Shown here piece after piece: positions 49,066 through 61,722 of a stretch of 64,000 bases of DNA. The stretch's first letter is position 1. Each line of letters starts with the position of its first letter. This DNA comes from Malurus cyaneus samueli. Its lineage: Eukaryota; Chordata; Aves; Passeriformes; Maluridae. The stretch is taken from contig CM019217.1 in the NCBI GenBank assembly GCA_009741485.1, forward strand, positions 35,109,157-35,173,156, given 5' to 3'. The position numbers were made by a program, and so were the translations under genes. The notes beneath the pieces were generated by a model. It did not search any database, was not told the DNA's origin, and saw only the letters and a program-made list of their open reading frames with translations.

Positions 49066-50918
49066 TTTTCTAGGCAGGTTGCATTTTATCAGGGAAGAAA
49101 AAAGGAAATAATAGAGTTTAAAAAAAACTCCAGCCTTGAAAATGGGAAAGAGTATGTAAGGGTGTATTTGGTGTTGGTGGTTTTTTATTTTGTTTTTTAG
49201 GTTTTATTTATTTATGTGATTTATTTATCTGTGAGCTTTGTGAGTGATGCTGAGTAGAAGCTCAGGCATGTGCTGCTGGAAGATAAGAAAAATAAGGCAA
49301 AAAAGGAGAGTGGAAAGAACAGATAATGTTCTGACACATTTGATAGATATTCCTTATCTGAGATGCCATTATCATGGAAGTTGTAGAATTACAGGACTGA
49401 ACTGCTTTTCTAAGGGTCATTTTATATGTTAAGGGTGGGATATTACAGAGCAGAGAAGCCAGAGAAAGTGTTATGAAAAAAATTAATCTAGTACTTAAAA
49501 TGAGATACAGGTGTTAACATAATCTCGCCAGGGATAGTTGATATTTCTCATTGCTTTCATATGCCAAAGGGACAACTATCCCTTGTTTTAGCCCTGTTTA
49601 AGCAGAACATTTGTTTTAGATTTATTTTCATATTTTAAACTTTTCTTAGTCAGTGGACTGCATTTTTTGCTGATAATCCTGTAGGAGTATACAATGCACA
49701 CTAAAGTTTGTGGAAAGTTGTACTCCCTAATTTCCATCTTAATATTAAAGAAAGCTAATTAATCTTATAGATCAGAGAGGATGAAGTGTTGAGAAGGAAG
49801 AAGGGCGCAACTGAGCTGGGGTAGCAGAGAAGCTGAAAAGTATGGGCAACAAAGGCACATAAAATCATTTGTTGCAGTGAACGTGTAGTTCCTTAATTTG
49901 TTTCAGGAACCACATCCTTCACCAGTTTCTGTGATGGCATAAAGGAACACCAGACAACATGGCACTTGATGTTATGTTCAGTTTTTAGGAGAATCAACTG
50001 AGGAATTGGTGATGCCATATAGGTCTTCATGCACACATGTGGCTAACTGAGACCTCCCTGTGTTATCTGTCATGTGAGTTGGCACAGGGGAACCTGGGGA
50101 AATGAGACACTTGCTCTAAGTGATCGTAGATTCATCTGGTTTTGTCTTCTGTGTTCTTTCCTGTAAGTAAAAAACCTCCTGCAATCTAATGAATATACTC
50201 TTTTAAAGGGCTTGACCCAGCAATCTAATATAGATGTCCCAGAAAAGAAACATCCATTTTGAAAATCAGTTGTATTTAAAAACCTAACAGACTGTATCTT
50301 CATTTTTAAACCTACTGAAAAAAATTGGAAAATCCATTCTCTGCATGAAAATTACTGCAAGCTAAACAGCTAAAGATGTTTTTAAAGGAAAGTTTCACTA
50401 AAAGATCGGAGGAGCTTGTGGGACAAATGCAAATACAGTTATATAAAACCTTAAAAATTAAGCAATTAATTACCTATTTAATATTCTGTTAGTTTCATTG
50501 TGGGAGGTAAGAAGTGTCTTCTCCATACAGATGATTCTGTATAGAAAGAAGTCAAAGATTCAGGGGTTAGTATTGGAATCTAGGATGGGTGATGTCAGAA
50601 TCCAATGATATCAGCAAATATAAGAAATTAATTACACAAAAAAATATTACTTCTCTTAAAAAACTAAATACAAATTATCTAGCTATAAGGTTAAGCTCAA
50701 CTAGAAACAAAGAAGTCTTATTTGGGTCTTGGGTGCAGGGACTATTGTCTGATTTATAAAGCCAAAAGAGATGCATGAAGGTATAAACAAATCTTTACAT
50801 GATGTATAGCAACATCGTATTTGAGAACTTAAGGATGGTGAAATTTCAAGAGCTCAGAAAAGGGCTGACAGCAAAACCTGAAGAAATATCCAAAGAATTG
50901 TACATAGTTGTCTTACCT

Positions 50919-50962
50919 GAGGGTCCTCCTGAATTTCCCCGAGGGTCCTCCTGAAATTATCA
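50919..50962. repeat. 22-bp tandem duplication
   Basis: GAGGGTCCTCCTGAA occurs at 50919 and again at 50941, giving two adjacent units with a period of 22 bases and differences only near their ends. It is a recent-looking small duplication. Confidence 0.85.
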
Positions 50963-53900
50963 AACTTCTTTCTACAAATCTGCATGATACTAGCACAGAT
51001 TTATAGGGAATAAGTCATTCCTATTCCATCTCTTTAAAAACTGCAGCAAGCCTTTAGGGTCAGAAGACATGTGACTTTAATTTAATGAACTTCAATTTTG
51101 ATAATTACGCATGGCATTCTTTTAAGCAAGCTAGGGAACTTGATATAGATAAGGCTGATAAAATTATTACACAAGTTTTTTTTTTGGTTAAAAAGTTGTA
51201 ATACTTATTTGCAGTCACTCTTTTGACTGTGGGGAAAATTAACCTGGGGAATACAGGCAGAGGAGGAGTGTAATTCTGTAAAAGTCTGTACTGGGTGTAA
51301 TGATATTCAGTGGCATCATTGGTAGTTTTGGAAATAGAGCAGGTGCTAATCTTGCTGCTTTCCTATTAGAAGGCAGGACTCAGGCTTAAAATAGTCACAA
51401 TAAATTGTAGAAATAATAAAAAATAATAGACATATAATCTGGTGAGAACAAGCAGAGGCACTAAGTAGGAATAGTTAACAGCACAAATGCAAGATGGGGA
51501 ATTCCCTCTAATGTGTCAGGGAGGATTTTGGGGACAGCATATTTACCATGCCATACTGTTACGTGTGTAGCTGGTTCCAGATTTTTGCTTTCTTACACAA
51601 ATGTTTTCCTTTTTTTTCAGCAGTAGCAGAGCTCAAGAAGTGTTAAAATGCCTGGCAGACTTCTTTTGACAAATCTGAAAACACTTCACGCCTCTACCAC
51701 TCAGTGAATTTGAGGCAAGACGTACAATACAAATTTCTGTTTAGCGGGTTGATAGTCTGTGGCAAAGGCACAAGGGATGGAAACTGCTGAAACAAGATCC
51801 ATATGATCTCTGCAGATCTTTTGGAGCTCCATGTGTAAGCGTCCAGTAAAACAAATTGAGGATCAAGTAGTCTAAGTTTTCTAAAAGGACAAACAAAATG
51901 TACCTGGTTATTGATCATTCATTAAAATAAATATTAAAAGCATCAAAAGAAGACTTTGAGCCAAGTTTATGCAACCTTAGAAATGGGAAGAATGAGGGTA
52001 GCAATATATAAAATTGGTGAGAAAGGAGATCAGCATAAACTGATTTTATAGGACAGAAGGTAGCAGGGGTTAATTTGTAGCAAAGCCTAGATGTTAAAGA
52101 TAATGGAAGTAGGAATGATCTCGGGGTAGATTTTTTGTTTTGGAGCTTGGTCCAGCTTTGACTTCAGCTATGTAGAGTGAGTAGTTAGTACTGGGCCCTG
52201 TCAGTACTGGTTTAGATATGAAGATACATTTGAACCCTGCCCTTTTAAGAAACACCAAGATAGCCCGTCTTTATGCTTTATTCCTGGCTCTCTGCTTTCT
52301 GTAGGATTCTGCCAAGTATATAAACAGGAATCAGAAGGAATAGGAGCTGCTTCTTCTGTTTCTACTGAAAGATAAAGAATTAAGAATTAAGTCTACTGTT
52401 AGAATAAACATGACTGTTAACATATTCTATGTACTACAGTTCCACATGCTGAATGGAAATAGGGTTATGTTGTTTTGGACGGCTGGACCAATCCCCTCTG
52501 TGGTCATTATGTTTCTTCTCTCAGGCTACCAGATGGCTGATTAGGTGTAATGATAACATCTGTTTGATTCTACTTGGCAGTCTTGAGATTGAAGATTTCT
52601 GGAATCACTTGGGTACTACAGAATGAAATGAAGAGAAAATTTAAACTTTTGTCTTCTATAATTTCATATTGATGTATAATCATATGATCTTTGCCATAAA
52701 TTATTGTTCAACACATTCTCATATTTTCATTTGTAATAATTTGCTTGATTTTTTTTTCTGTATTTAGTTGTAATTACTCTGTACTGATTATTTCCTAGGT
52801 ATCTGCAGAAAGATAGAAAATTGATCACAGGGATAGAGCACACCCTGGATTTCTTCTGATGTGCAGACTACACTGATTGAAGTATTGAATCCTTTTGCAA
52901 AACCACCTTCCCGTAAGTAGGCTCAATCAGTGGGAAACATATTATAAAATTTTGTTGGGTTTCTCTGTAATTCAGTACTCTACAAGGAAAATGGCTAATT
53001 TGGTATTCTATCAGAGAAACAGTGACATATATTTTTATGCACTATATATAAGAACAATGTGAAGGCTTAAAGCTTGTTCTGATGTTCCTCCACTGCCTTT
53101 TCTGAAATTCAGATTGAGAAAGGAAAATCACGAGTCACAGGCAGTTTTTGGAAGTGGTGACTGTACACTCTAGGAGATGAAATAATGAATTTGAAAGGCA
53201 AGAAAAGCAAGAAATTGAATTGTAGCAGGAAGGAATTATAGGGGTATCTGTATTTACTTTGTTCTTATCAGCTTCTCTCTGTATCACTAAGATAAGAACC
53301 AGTCATAGTCTCTTCCAGCTAGAGAAACACAATATGAACAGCAACAGACAGCATAAACATTGTCCAAGGCTGCCCTTGGTTATGTGCCTCACAGTTACAG
53401 TCAAGGGACACGGAAAGATAGTTCTGAGATAGTCAGAGTGGCAGCCTAAGAATACGTCATGATTAGTAGATATTGAATATTTCTTTTAATGGGTTTTATC
53501 ACTACTACAAGCTCAGATATAAATCTTCTTATTCTTATGGGAATTAGTGCATGTTTGGAGATACTTTGAATTCATGAAGCATCTAGGTAAGGCCTTTTAT
53601 TTGCAACAGGTATTTGGATTGGCATACTAGTTTTCTGGATTCAGAGTTGTAAGTTTAGTATAGTATAACTTTTGTACAAAGTAACACCATGGAATTATTG
53701 TGATTTATTAACGTAAAAAAAATTGAAATAAATTTTGTATTGGTTTATTTGATATGCTGTCATTTTATATGGTGGAAATATGTAGATATGTGCATCTTCC
53801 TAGATGATAAAAACACATGGTGTTGATCAGGGGATGATATACTCAGATCTTGATGTTGACTGGTCTATTCAGTGCAAAGGAACTAAAATATGGGTTCAAA

Positions 53901-56900
53901 ATTCTGAAATAAAAATTTTTATTGTACTGAATATTTAATTTGCCAGGGTCAAACATATTGGTGTCATTTGTGCACTTTATTTTTTGTCATATCATAGCAT
54001 ATTTGCATTTACTGAAACACCTTTTAAATATATAGTCGGATCTTATTATTGTTTTATTTGATTTTTCACTTAAAGTTGACTTTTTTTTTGCCAGGATCTA
54101 GGGAATGTAGCTTGCCATCTATTGCTTAAATCTCTGTGTACATCTCTGCTGCATTGAATGGATAGCCTTTTTAGTCTGGTTTCATGATCTGGAAATGGGA
54201 AGAGATGCTTAAAGATCAGCCAGTGGAGGCTACATTAGTGCTCGTTTGTTTATCTGCACTTGTTACACTGGAACCTTCTGTAAGGAGTGGCATTTGGAAA
54301 GAGGGAAAGGTCTCCATACGATGTTTGTAAAATTTGCATGGAAAAGAATGACTGAGCAGGGAGGGAGGGAGTTGCATGCTGACTGACTGTCTATAGCTTG
54401 AGTTTAACCTGTATTAGGGGAGTAAAAAATTACAGTTATCCCTGTTATGGAAGAAACTTCAGTCAGAGCTCAACACTTTCTTACATGTCAAAAACATTCC
54501 ACTGGAAGTTGTAGATTTATCAGAAACATGATACCGTAAGTTTTCTCATACTTCGTGAAAATTCTTTCTTCTAATGGCTATCATGAGCAGTCTGTAAATA
54601 TTTTCATCTTGGGTAGTCAAAATCCAATGTCCCCAGACGAATGCTGATATATCTATAAACACAGGGAGAAACAGCTGGGGGAACTGAAATGCCTGGTTGC
54701 AAAGGAATGAAGTGCTTACCTCATGTTCTCAGCTTTCTGTTTGGTATTTTAGCTATATCTGTAATACTTCAGTGTGCTTTTAATGGCAGAGTTGTTTTTC
54801 AGAGCTAAGCATTTGTGTATAAAGTAATTGAGGTTCGTACAATAACCCATAGTTCAATTTACTTGAACATGTAAATTGGCTCATTTATGAGTCACTCTTA
54901 ATGTGAGTCATGACTAGTACAGCAGTATTCCATATGATAATTTAGGAAGTATACTGTAATTGACATATAGTAATATTGAAACAGATTGCCCAAAACATTT
55001 GTTTCTTGGACAAAAACTGATCAGTTTTAATTTGTTGATTCTATATTGCTTTTTCATGGAGGTGAAAGTATATTTATTAAAACAACGACTTAAGCCTAGT
55101 GTGGTAAAATTTGATAATTTCTTTTGTCAAAGAAGTAAATCATGAGATTAACTCGAGAGTAATTGTTAAATTTAAAGTGCAAGGTAGTGGGAACACAAAA
55201 AAGGCTTTATGATGAGTTTTTGTCAGTCTGTATAATTTTTCAGGTAAGCAGTCATAAATCAAGGAATGTTGTATTTTTTTGAGGCTCATTAAAGAGACAT
55301 TATATATTAGAATAGTGAGGCAGTCAGCATAATGAAATGATGAATGCCTATAACTATCTGTATGTAAATGATGTGAGACAGATTAGCTGGTGCTACAGAG
55401 GAGAATAGCAATCTATTTGACAGTTCCCTGTAGGTGCTACTTCTGGATACAACTGACAGATGTTAAATGTAAACCTCTTCAACAGCAAGCACTTATTAGC
55501 ACTCAGTGGGGAAAAAAAAGGCAATATAGAATAAGACAAATAGCAGATAATGCCATTTAAATAACTTTGTTCTTACAAAGCTTTATTACCAATATGTTAA
55601 AGTCTGGAAGGTTGGGTTTTTGTTTGGATTTTATTGACAAAGCCTAGGTAGGTAAGAGAACATTTTGGGATTTAGAAAATTGTAATTAGAAACATGTAAG
55701 ACAATCCAATCCATATTATAACCTGATGGAAAATCTATGTATATGCCCATTTATTAACACTTATTTTGAAATGTTATTTGGCAAATATTTGTTGAATCAT
55801 TATCATCTGTGATAAATGTCAGTACTGTGTGTATTTGCTGACTTTATCAAATTGGTTTAAATTGTTTTTCCTTTTTTTTCCTCCTCTCATGGCAGAAAAC
55901 TCTAGCCTTTCAGATTTGTCTTTTTAATGGAAAAAGATACAAATTAGTTAATGAAAACTGGTTAACAATAGCAAATATTTTTAGGACATCTTATTTCTAG
56001 GCTATTTGTCCCAATCCCAGCCTGAGATGCTCCTCTTAGAAGTATAAAATATTAATCTGTGTGAGATTCACAACAATACAATTCTTCAACAGAGATCAGC
56101 ATTTAAGTAGTTCAGGAAATTATCAAAACCACTCGATTTATTTCTAATCCTACTTTGTAATAGATTCAATTAGGGATTTATATTTCTTTAAAGTATGAAT
56201 CTGGGCACATGAATTGATTTTTCAGATTGTCAAAGATTACTTTAAAGCAATTTATTTTTTGAGGTAGCCTGTCCTTAATGAGATTAAGGCAACACTAAAA
56301 GTGGTGCAATGTCTACATGTTTAGATGGTCTTATATCTTTTAGTGTAACGAAAACTCTGACACTGTGTGCTTTTTCTTTGTTATTCTTGTCAACTGTTTC
56401 ACACTACCTTGCGTGGCTTGCACTAAATCTCTTTGGAATTTAGTGTTTCACTGCACCACTGCAGATTTGTAATCCCCTTTCATGGTGTTAAATTATCAGC
56501 CACATATGCACTGTGTCTAACTTAGTGGGCATATTTATTGTTCCCTGGCTACCGTGCTTGCTAATTTGTTTCTTTATTGCTTTGCCTTGAATTGGGGAAT
56601 AATGGAGTTCTCTCTGCTGATTTCTTAAAGGAATAGTTAAGTTTATTCCCTTGTACTTTTTGTTCTTACTTAGCTCTCACTGAGGTAGAACAGCTGAGGT
56701 TCAAGAATGTAGAATGTGAATATCATCTCAGTGCAGAAAGGAGAGTAAATACATTTTATGAGAGGATTTAAGCAATGATTCATGACTGCAACTTCTAGTA
56801 TAGCCAGATTTTGGAAGTAAGGAGGAGTTCATAAGTTTGGGAAATATGTTATGATCCTGTTAGCCTACATTCATTAAATGATGAAGAGCTTTAAACTTAC

Positions 56901-57394
56901 TGAATTTTATCTCCTCTTTGCAACACAGTAGAGTTGCAAACATTTACATTAGAAGCTCTTTCTCTGCATTTCCTGGCTTAAGATTTGCTCCCTTTGCTTC
57001 TTCTTCTGTTCTTAACTGAGAAATAATCTCTTTTATGTTAGATGCCACAAGCATTTTCAAAACTGTCTTGACTATGTGGTTGAGGCAACCTCTGAAACAT
57101 TTTGAAAAAAGTGAGAACATCTAGCATGTACTTTTACATGACAGAAAACAATATTAGGTCATGTGCTTTATCTTAAAAAAACCCAAACAAAAAGCCAGCA
57201 ATATGTATTCTATAGAAATCTCCTAAAATTATGTCTGTTTGAACATTTTATTCCTAAAATATAAAAACCAAACCAGCCTTTTTTTTTGCCGAAGCCTTTA
57301 GCGCTTCCATGTTGCCAGACAAAGTAACTGAGATCAGAGATTGATGCATCTGACATGAAATTCTGTCTGTTCCTCTGAGGTTGGTTCCATATGC

Positions 57395-57422
57395 TCCACT
57401 ATGATTTTATAATCATAGTGGA
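57395..57422. repeat. Perfect 12-bp inverted repeat with 4-base loop
   Basis: TCCACTATGATT at 57395-57406 pairs exactly with AATCATAGTGGA at 57411-57422 around the loop TTAT. It is the longest perfect hairpin stem I found. The 28-base structure is too short for a microRNA precursor. Confidence 0.9.
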
Positions 57423-58979
57423 TCACATAGATGATAGTGATGCTGTGTAAATTACTAGAAATGAGAATTTTAATGGTGTTTCTGATGACTGCACTAATTT
57501 GATAAGGGTTACAAGTTATTCACTAGTTGTAAAAATGCACGAAATATGCGTGTATGATTATAGACTTTATATAAATATAGTGCCTAAATATATGCAAAAT
57601 ATACACAGTGTGTTTTGTCTTGTAAATATAGCTAAATATGCACTATATACATTAATACCTAATGCATTTTATTTTTTTTTATAACAGCTACAGGTTAATA
57701 ATGCACAATATAATGTAATTGCTTCCAGTAGTTTGAAGAATTTGCTTTGAAATGTCTCAGTAAACTTTTTTAACCAATAAGAAAGCACACTGAAACACAA
57801 GTTCTTTATTGTCTCATTGCTTCTGTCTAGAGTAAAATATATACCAAAAGTTGTACAATGACATCTATGTAAACTGCTAAAGAATGATGCATTTTTCCTT
57901 AAATATTATGTCAAATCACCGAGAAAAATCCATACTAATGAAAACTAAATTGAAAATATGTGTTTATATTATGTTGAGAGTTTTATTGAACTGTCATTGC
58001 ATTTTAAAATCAATATCCTTCTCAGTTGTACTAGAGTACTTGAATAATTTTTGACTAAGCCTAACATTAGGTATCCCTAGCATTATTTCTTTATATCTGT
58101 GTTAAATGTGACTGGTAATCTACGAATAGAATTATAATTTTAAATCTAATGCTTTTGTCAGTAATATTTATCTGAATTTATGACTTTATTAATTGCAAAA
58201 GAATCGAAATCTCTTGTATATTCTTTCCTTTTTACTCAAAGAAATCCCTTTGCAGAATGTAATAAGTGCTATGGTGCTCATCAAACTATTTCAGCTATTT
58301 TTTTCAGAAGAGAATAATATGTCTAAATTATATTGAATGGCAGTTGTATGAGCTGAGTTCTGCTGTGTAAGTGTGCCAGGGGAGTACAAAATTAAAATAT
58401 AAACCCGTGATATAATAATGTTTCATTAGTATCTATTTCAAGTAATCAAACAATTAAAACAGTTTTAATTTGTGCTTGATTCTAGTGGCAATATTTTTAC
58501 ACAAATATTTCAGGTTAACTGAACTTCTGCAAGCAAAATGCTTATGTATTTTGTCGAACAAAAGTCAAAAACGTCTTATGAGCCCATTTCTTGAGGCTTG
58601 GCCTCTATAGCTTTTAGAAAATAATTGGGAATTTCGCTTGTAAAAGAGAATTCTGACTGGACCAAAAAGTCATTCTTCACAAGTGGTGTCAAAATAAAGT
58701 ATGTTAGTGCTCATCTGGGAAGAGGAAAGCATATGTTTAGGCAACCTGTTATGTAGGATAAATTGCATTTATTTGTTTGTATTAAATATTGCTAAGCTCC
58801 ACAAATACAGAAAATACAGATCTGTGTATGGATAAGCTTGCATATAGTAACTTTACTGGGGGTTTAATATCTATGCTTTTCTGTTAGACTTTAAAAAACC
58901 ACAAACGCATATTCTGCAAAAGATCCCAGTCATGCAATGCTATTCAGCTGAAGGGAGGCCTAAAAATTTGCACATCAGA

Positions 58980-59103
58980 ACCACAGAATCACAGAATATT
59001 CTGAGCTGGAAGGGACTTGCAAGGATCATCTAGTCCAGTTAAAAGTGAATGGCCCATACAGGGATCAAACTCACAACCTTGGCGTTATCAGTACCGTGCT
59101 CTC
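58980..59103 (-). mobile_element. tRNA-Ile-derived SINE with CR1 tail (TguSINE1-like)
   Basis: Read on the minus strand, 59103 to 59050 resembles the 3' two-thirds of tRNA-Ile: the end of the D arm, an anticodon loop CTGATAA, GCCAAGG, a B-box-like AGTTTGATCC (59062-59071) and a 3' end GGGCCA. The head is cut off before the A box. A CR1-type tail follows directly (59049 to 58980), with GATGATCCTTGCAAGTCCCT and ending in two octamers of the ATTCTGTG type. This tRNA-Ile plus CR1 design matches TguSINE1, a SINE described in passerine birds and thought to be copied by CR1 proteins. Mispairs in the anticodon stem and the missing 5' third show it is not a tRNA gene. Confidence 0.85.
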
Positions 59104-60649
59104 GTTTTTCTTGAATAGAAAACTGAAAACTGTTCTTCAGTCCTTCCAACATAAAAGCATAGTTTCATGGTAACGATGAAAGGAGACTCATAATGATTCG
59201 TTGCTTCACCGATGCTTTTAAAATATGATAGCCCAGCAGCAAGAGCCACTGTGTGTTATCATTGTCTCACATTTGTCACTCTGTACTTTGTCTTTTTAAC
59301 AGTGAGGACACAGTTTTAGAACTTCATTGCCAAGAGAGGACAGTTACGGCAAGACTATGGAAAATATGCATGTGGAAATGAGTGACAGTTTTATCTTTAG
59401 ACTTTCCAAGACTTCAAGAATAGAGTGTATATATAAGCAGTCTCAAAGGAGTCTTTTGTTTTTCTGTTTGGAGATGTCGAAGAATTTTTAGCATAAAAAT
59501 TAAGTAGAAAGACATAAAGATTTATGATTGTATTGAAAATGCTAAGGATGAGCAATTGGATTGCAACATATTCTAGGTTTCCTCTTTAGCTATTGTAAAA
59601 TGTTGACATTCGTAACTGAGACTGAAGGTGAAGAATTGTGGTGGAGAGAAACTAAATTGTAACTAAATGAAAAAAAAAAAAACCAGTAGAAAAGAATAAA
59701 CAATAGGGAGTGTATAACTTTGGACACCGGAAGAGGACGAGAGGAAAGGTTGCTCGAAACGGAGAAAGATAATGAGAACTTTCTTTCCCATCTTAATTTT
59801 TAACACTGCCATAACCTGAGGCAAACTGTTTGACATTGCAAAGCAGAAGCAATTACCTGTTTTACTGAAACGATTTTCACCTGAAAGAAATGGAAATGAG
59901 AAAATGAAGAAAAAAACTGGCATAGGAATGCTGTACTAGCAAGTATGTATTTAAAGTCTAGTAAATCCAGATGAGATGCATCATTTGGTAGTAGCAAAAC
60001 GAACATAAATATTAGCTCTCTAAAAATGTCTTCAAAAATAATTAAGTACGTAGATGTATATATTTATCTGTTCTTTTATATGTATCTCTATGCATCCATT
60101 TTCATAGTTTTATATGCACACATCATTAGTAACTGAGTTTTATTACTGATCTTCTTTCCTGGTGAACTTTGATCAAGTTTTTCACTTCACAATTGGATTT
60201 GTCATTATATTTGAGTGATAAACTTGCAATAGGCATATTGCAATGGAAGTGCTTGTATAGTAGCATAGTAGCCCACATTTTTCCCCTCTTATCAACTGCA
60301 CCAGACCAAGCTATGTTTAATAAATACATAATGCTCTAGTTTTTTTTTTGAAATTGAGAGGTAGACAAGAAGGACAAAAGAGCTTAGAGTAAAATAAAAA
60401 AAATAACATTTAATTTCTGAAATTAATAAATTAGTGTTTTTCTACTTGTTGCAACATGAATGAGATGGCATTACCTCTCTAAAAAAAATGCAGTTTTAGA
60501 TTCACAAGAGTCTGGGTGGGTGTTTTACCTGATCTCTTTGATAGCCATTTTATTTTTAGTAGCTATATTTCTATAGTAATTGACTGAAGAAAACAGGATT
60601 CTCTATTATTCTGAGAGGATTTGATTCTAAATTTTAATCAAGAGCACTC
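59104..60649. other. Non-coding AT-rich tract
   Basis: No gene or transposon is recognised. A 13-base A run near 59670 begins an A-rich patch. Confidence 0.55.
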
Positions 60650-60798
60650 TTTTATGCTTTTCCTATTAAGCTGTCTTTATCTCAACCCAAGTTTTCCTGC
60701 TTTTACCCCTCCAATTTCCTACCTCCCTGATCCTTCTGGTGGGGAGTGAGTGAGTGGCTATGTGGTACTCAGTTGCTGGCTGGGGTTAAACAATGACA
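60650..60798. mobile_element. Truncated LTR fragment
   Basis: The right edge reads GGCTGGGGTTAAACAATGACA. Read in reverse it begins TGTCATTGTTTAACCCCAGC, then AACTGAGTACCACATAGCCA and a GTGAGTGAG-type block, a pattern I recognise from a common avian LTR family with TGTCATGGTTTAACCCC ends. Similarity is lost at about 60650 (last match TTATCTCAACCC and TATTAAGCTG), so only about 150 bp of one LTR end remain. No partner end or target duplication is visible. The subfamily is not assigned. Confidence 0.75.
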
Positions 60799-61636
60799 GG
60801 AGGGAAAGGCAGCGCACACTACTAACATTTTCATAATTGATCTTGAAAGTGAAATAATTTTTTGGCCAAATTGGAAACATATATAGTGAAAAAGGCACAA
60901 GATCGTGATAAGGAATAGCTTGAAGTTTATAGAATAAACAAACATACAGAAGTTGTAAAGACAATGGAATTTTATGGATGTAAAACTGGATAAGGCAGTT
61001 TTTTAGTGTGTTCAAAGTGAAACACTAGCATAAAGGTAAATTTCATACTCTATATAGGAATGTTTGTGTGTCTCTATAGATTTAAACTTAACTTACCCGT
61101 GTTGAGAACTTTTTGAGTGGGAAATAACACAATCAGGGATGAAAATATTGAGGCAGTGAATTGTATTACTGTTAACATAATAAATAAACCCAAGAAAAAT
61201 GCAACCGCATAGACATCTGTATTTGGTTTGATTTCTGGAAGATAAAATAAAACATTTTGAAAGTTAATTATTCAAAACTTCAAATTAAATAAAAACAACT
61301 TGGTTGCTTTTTTTTTCTCCATAAATGCCTGTCATCTTCATTAAACTTAGCTTCAGTCCCACAACCATGTAGAGACATGGGAACTCTGAATATTTCTGAT
61401 TTTGTTTTGGATCATAGCTGGTTTTTATAAACTACTTTGATATCTCTGACACTTTATATCTTTTCAAGCAATTTTTTCAGTTTATAGCAGCAAGATGGAA
61501 GCTGTCATCTTATGTCAATGCTGAGGTTTTTAATAAGGGACCAAAGCAATCCCTTGGCATAGTCTTGTATGTCTCTCTGGAAGGATAATTATATTCATTT
61601 GACTTTCTGGTGATCTTAGTAAGGATAAACATATGA
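60799..61636. other. Non-coding AT-rich tract
   Basis: No feature is recognised. An 85-codon minus-strand frame at 60758-61015 runs partly through the LTR fragment and has no domain. Confidence 0.5.
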
Positions 61637-61660
61637 ACACACACACATATTATATGATAT

Positions 61661-61703
<43 letters not shown>

Positions 61704-61722
61704 ATATATATATACACACACT
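61637..61722. repeat. (TA)n microsatellite with (CA)n margins
   Basis: About 85 bases of alternating TA, with short interruptions and CA repeats at each end. Perfect TA runs can form cruciforms and are unstable in length and hard to assemble. Confidence 0.95.

Larger units (their letters stand above)
49066..58979. other. Non-coding AT-rich tract, repeat-poor
   Basis: Almost 10 kb without a recognisable gene or transposon. Open frames are all below 80 codons. Points of note are a 22-bp tandem duplication at 50919-50962, an exon-like interval at 52799-52912 with no open frame, and a perfect 12-bp hairpin at 57395-57422. This long repeat-free stretch may contain conserved regulatory DNA, which cannot be judged without alignment. 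Confidence 0.55.

Noticed and set aside
53824..53864. Possible box C/D snoRNA (GATGAT...CTGA-like words)
   Set aside because: Spacing is far too short and no terminal stem pairs around the boxes.
59050..59103. Functional tRNA-Ile gene
   Set aside because: The acceptor 5' strand, A box and most of the D arm are missing, the anticodon stem is mispaired, and it is fused to a CR1 tail.
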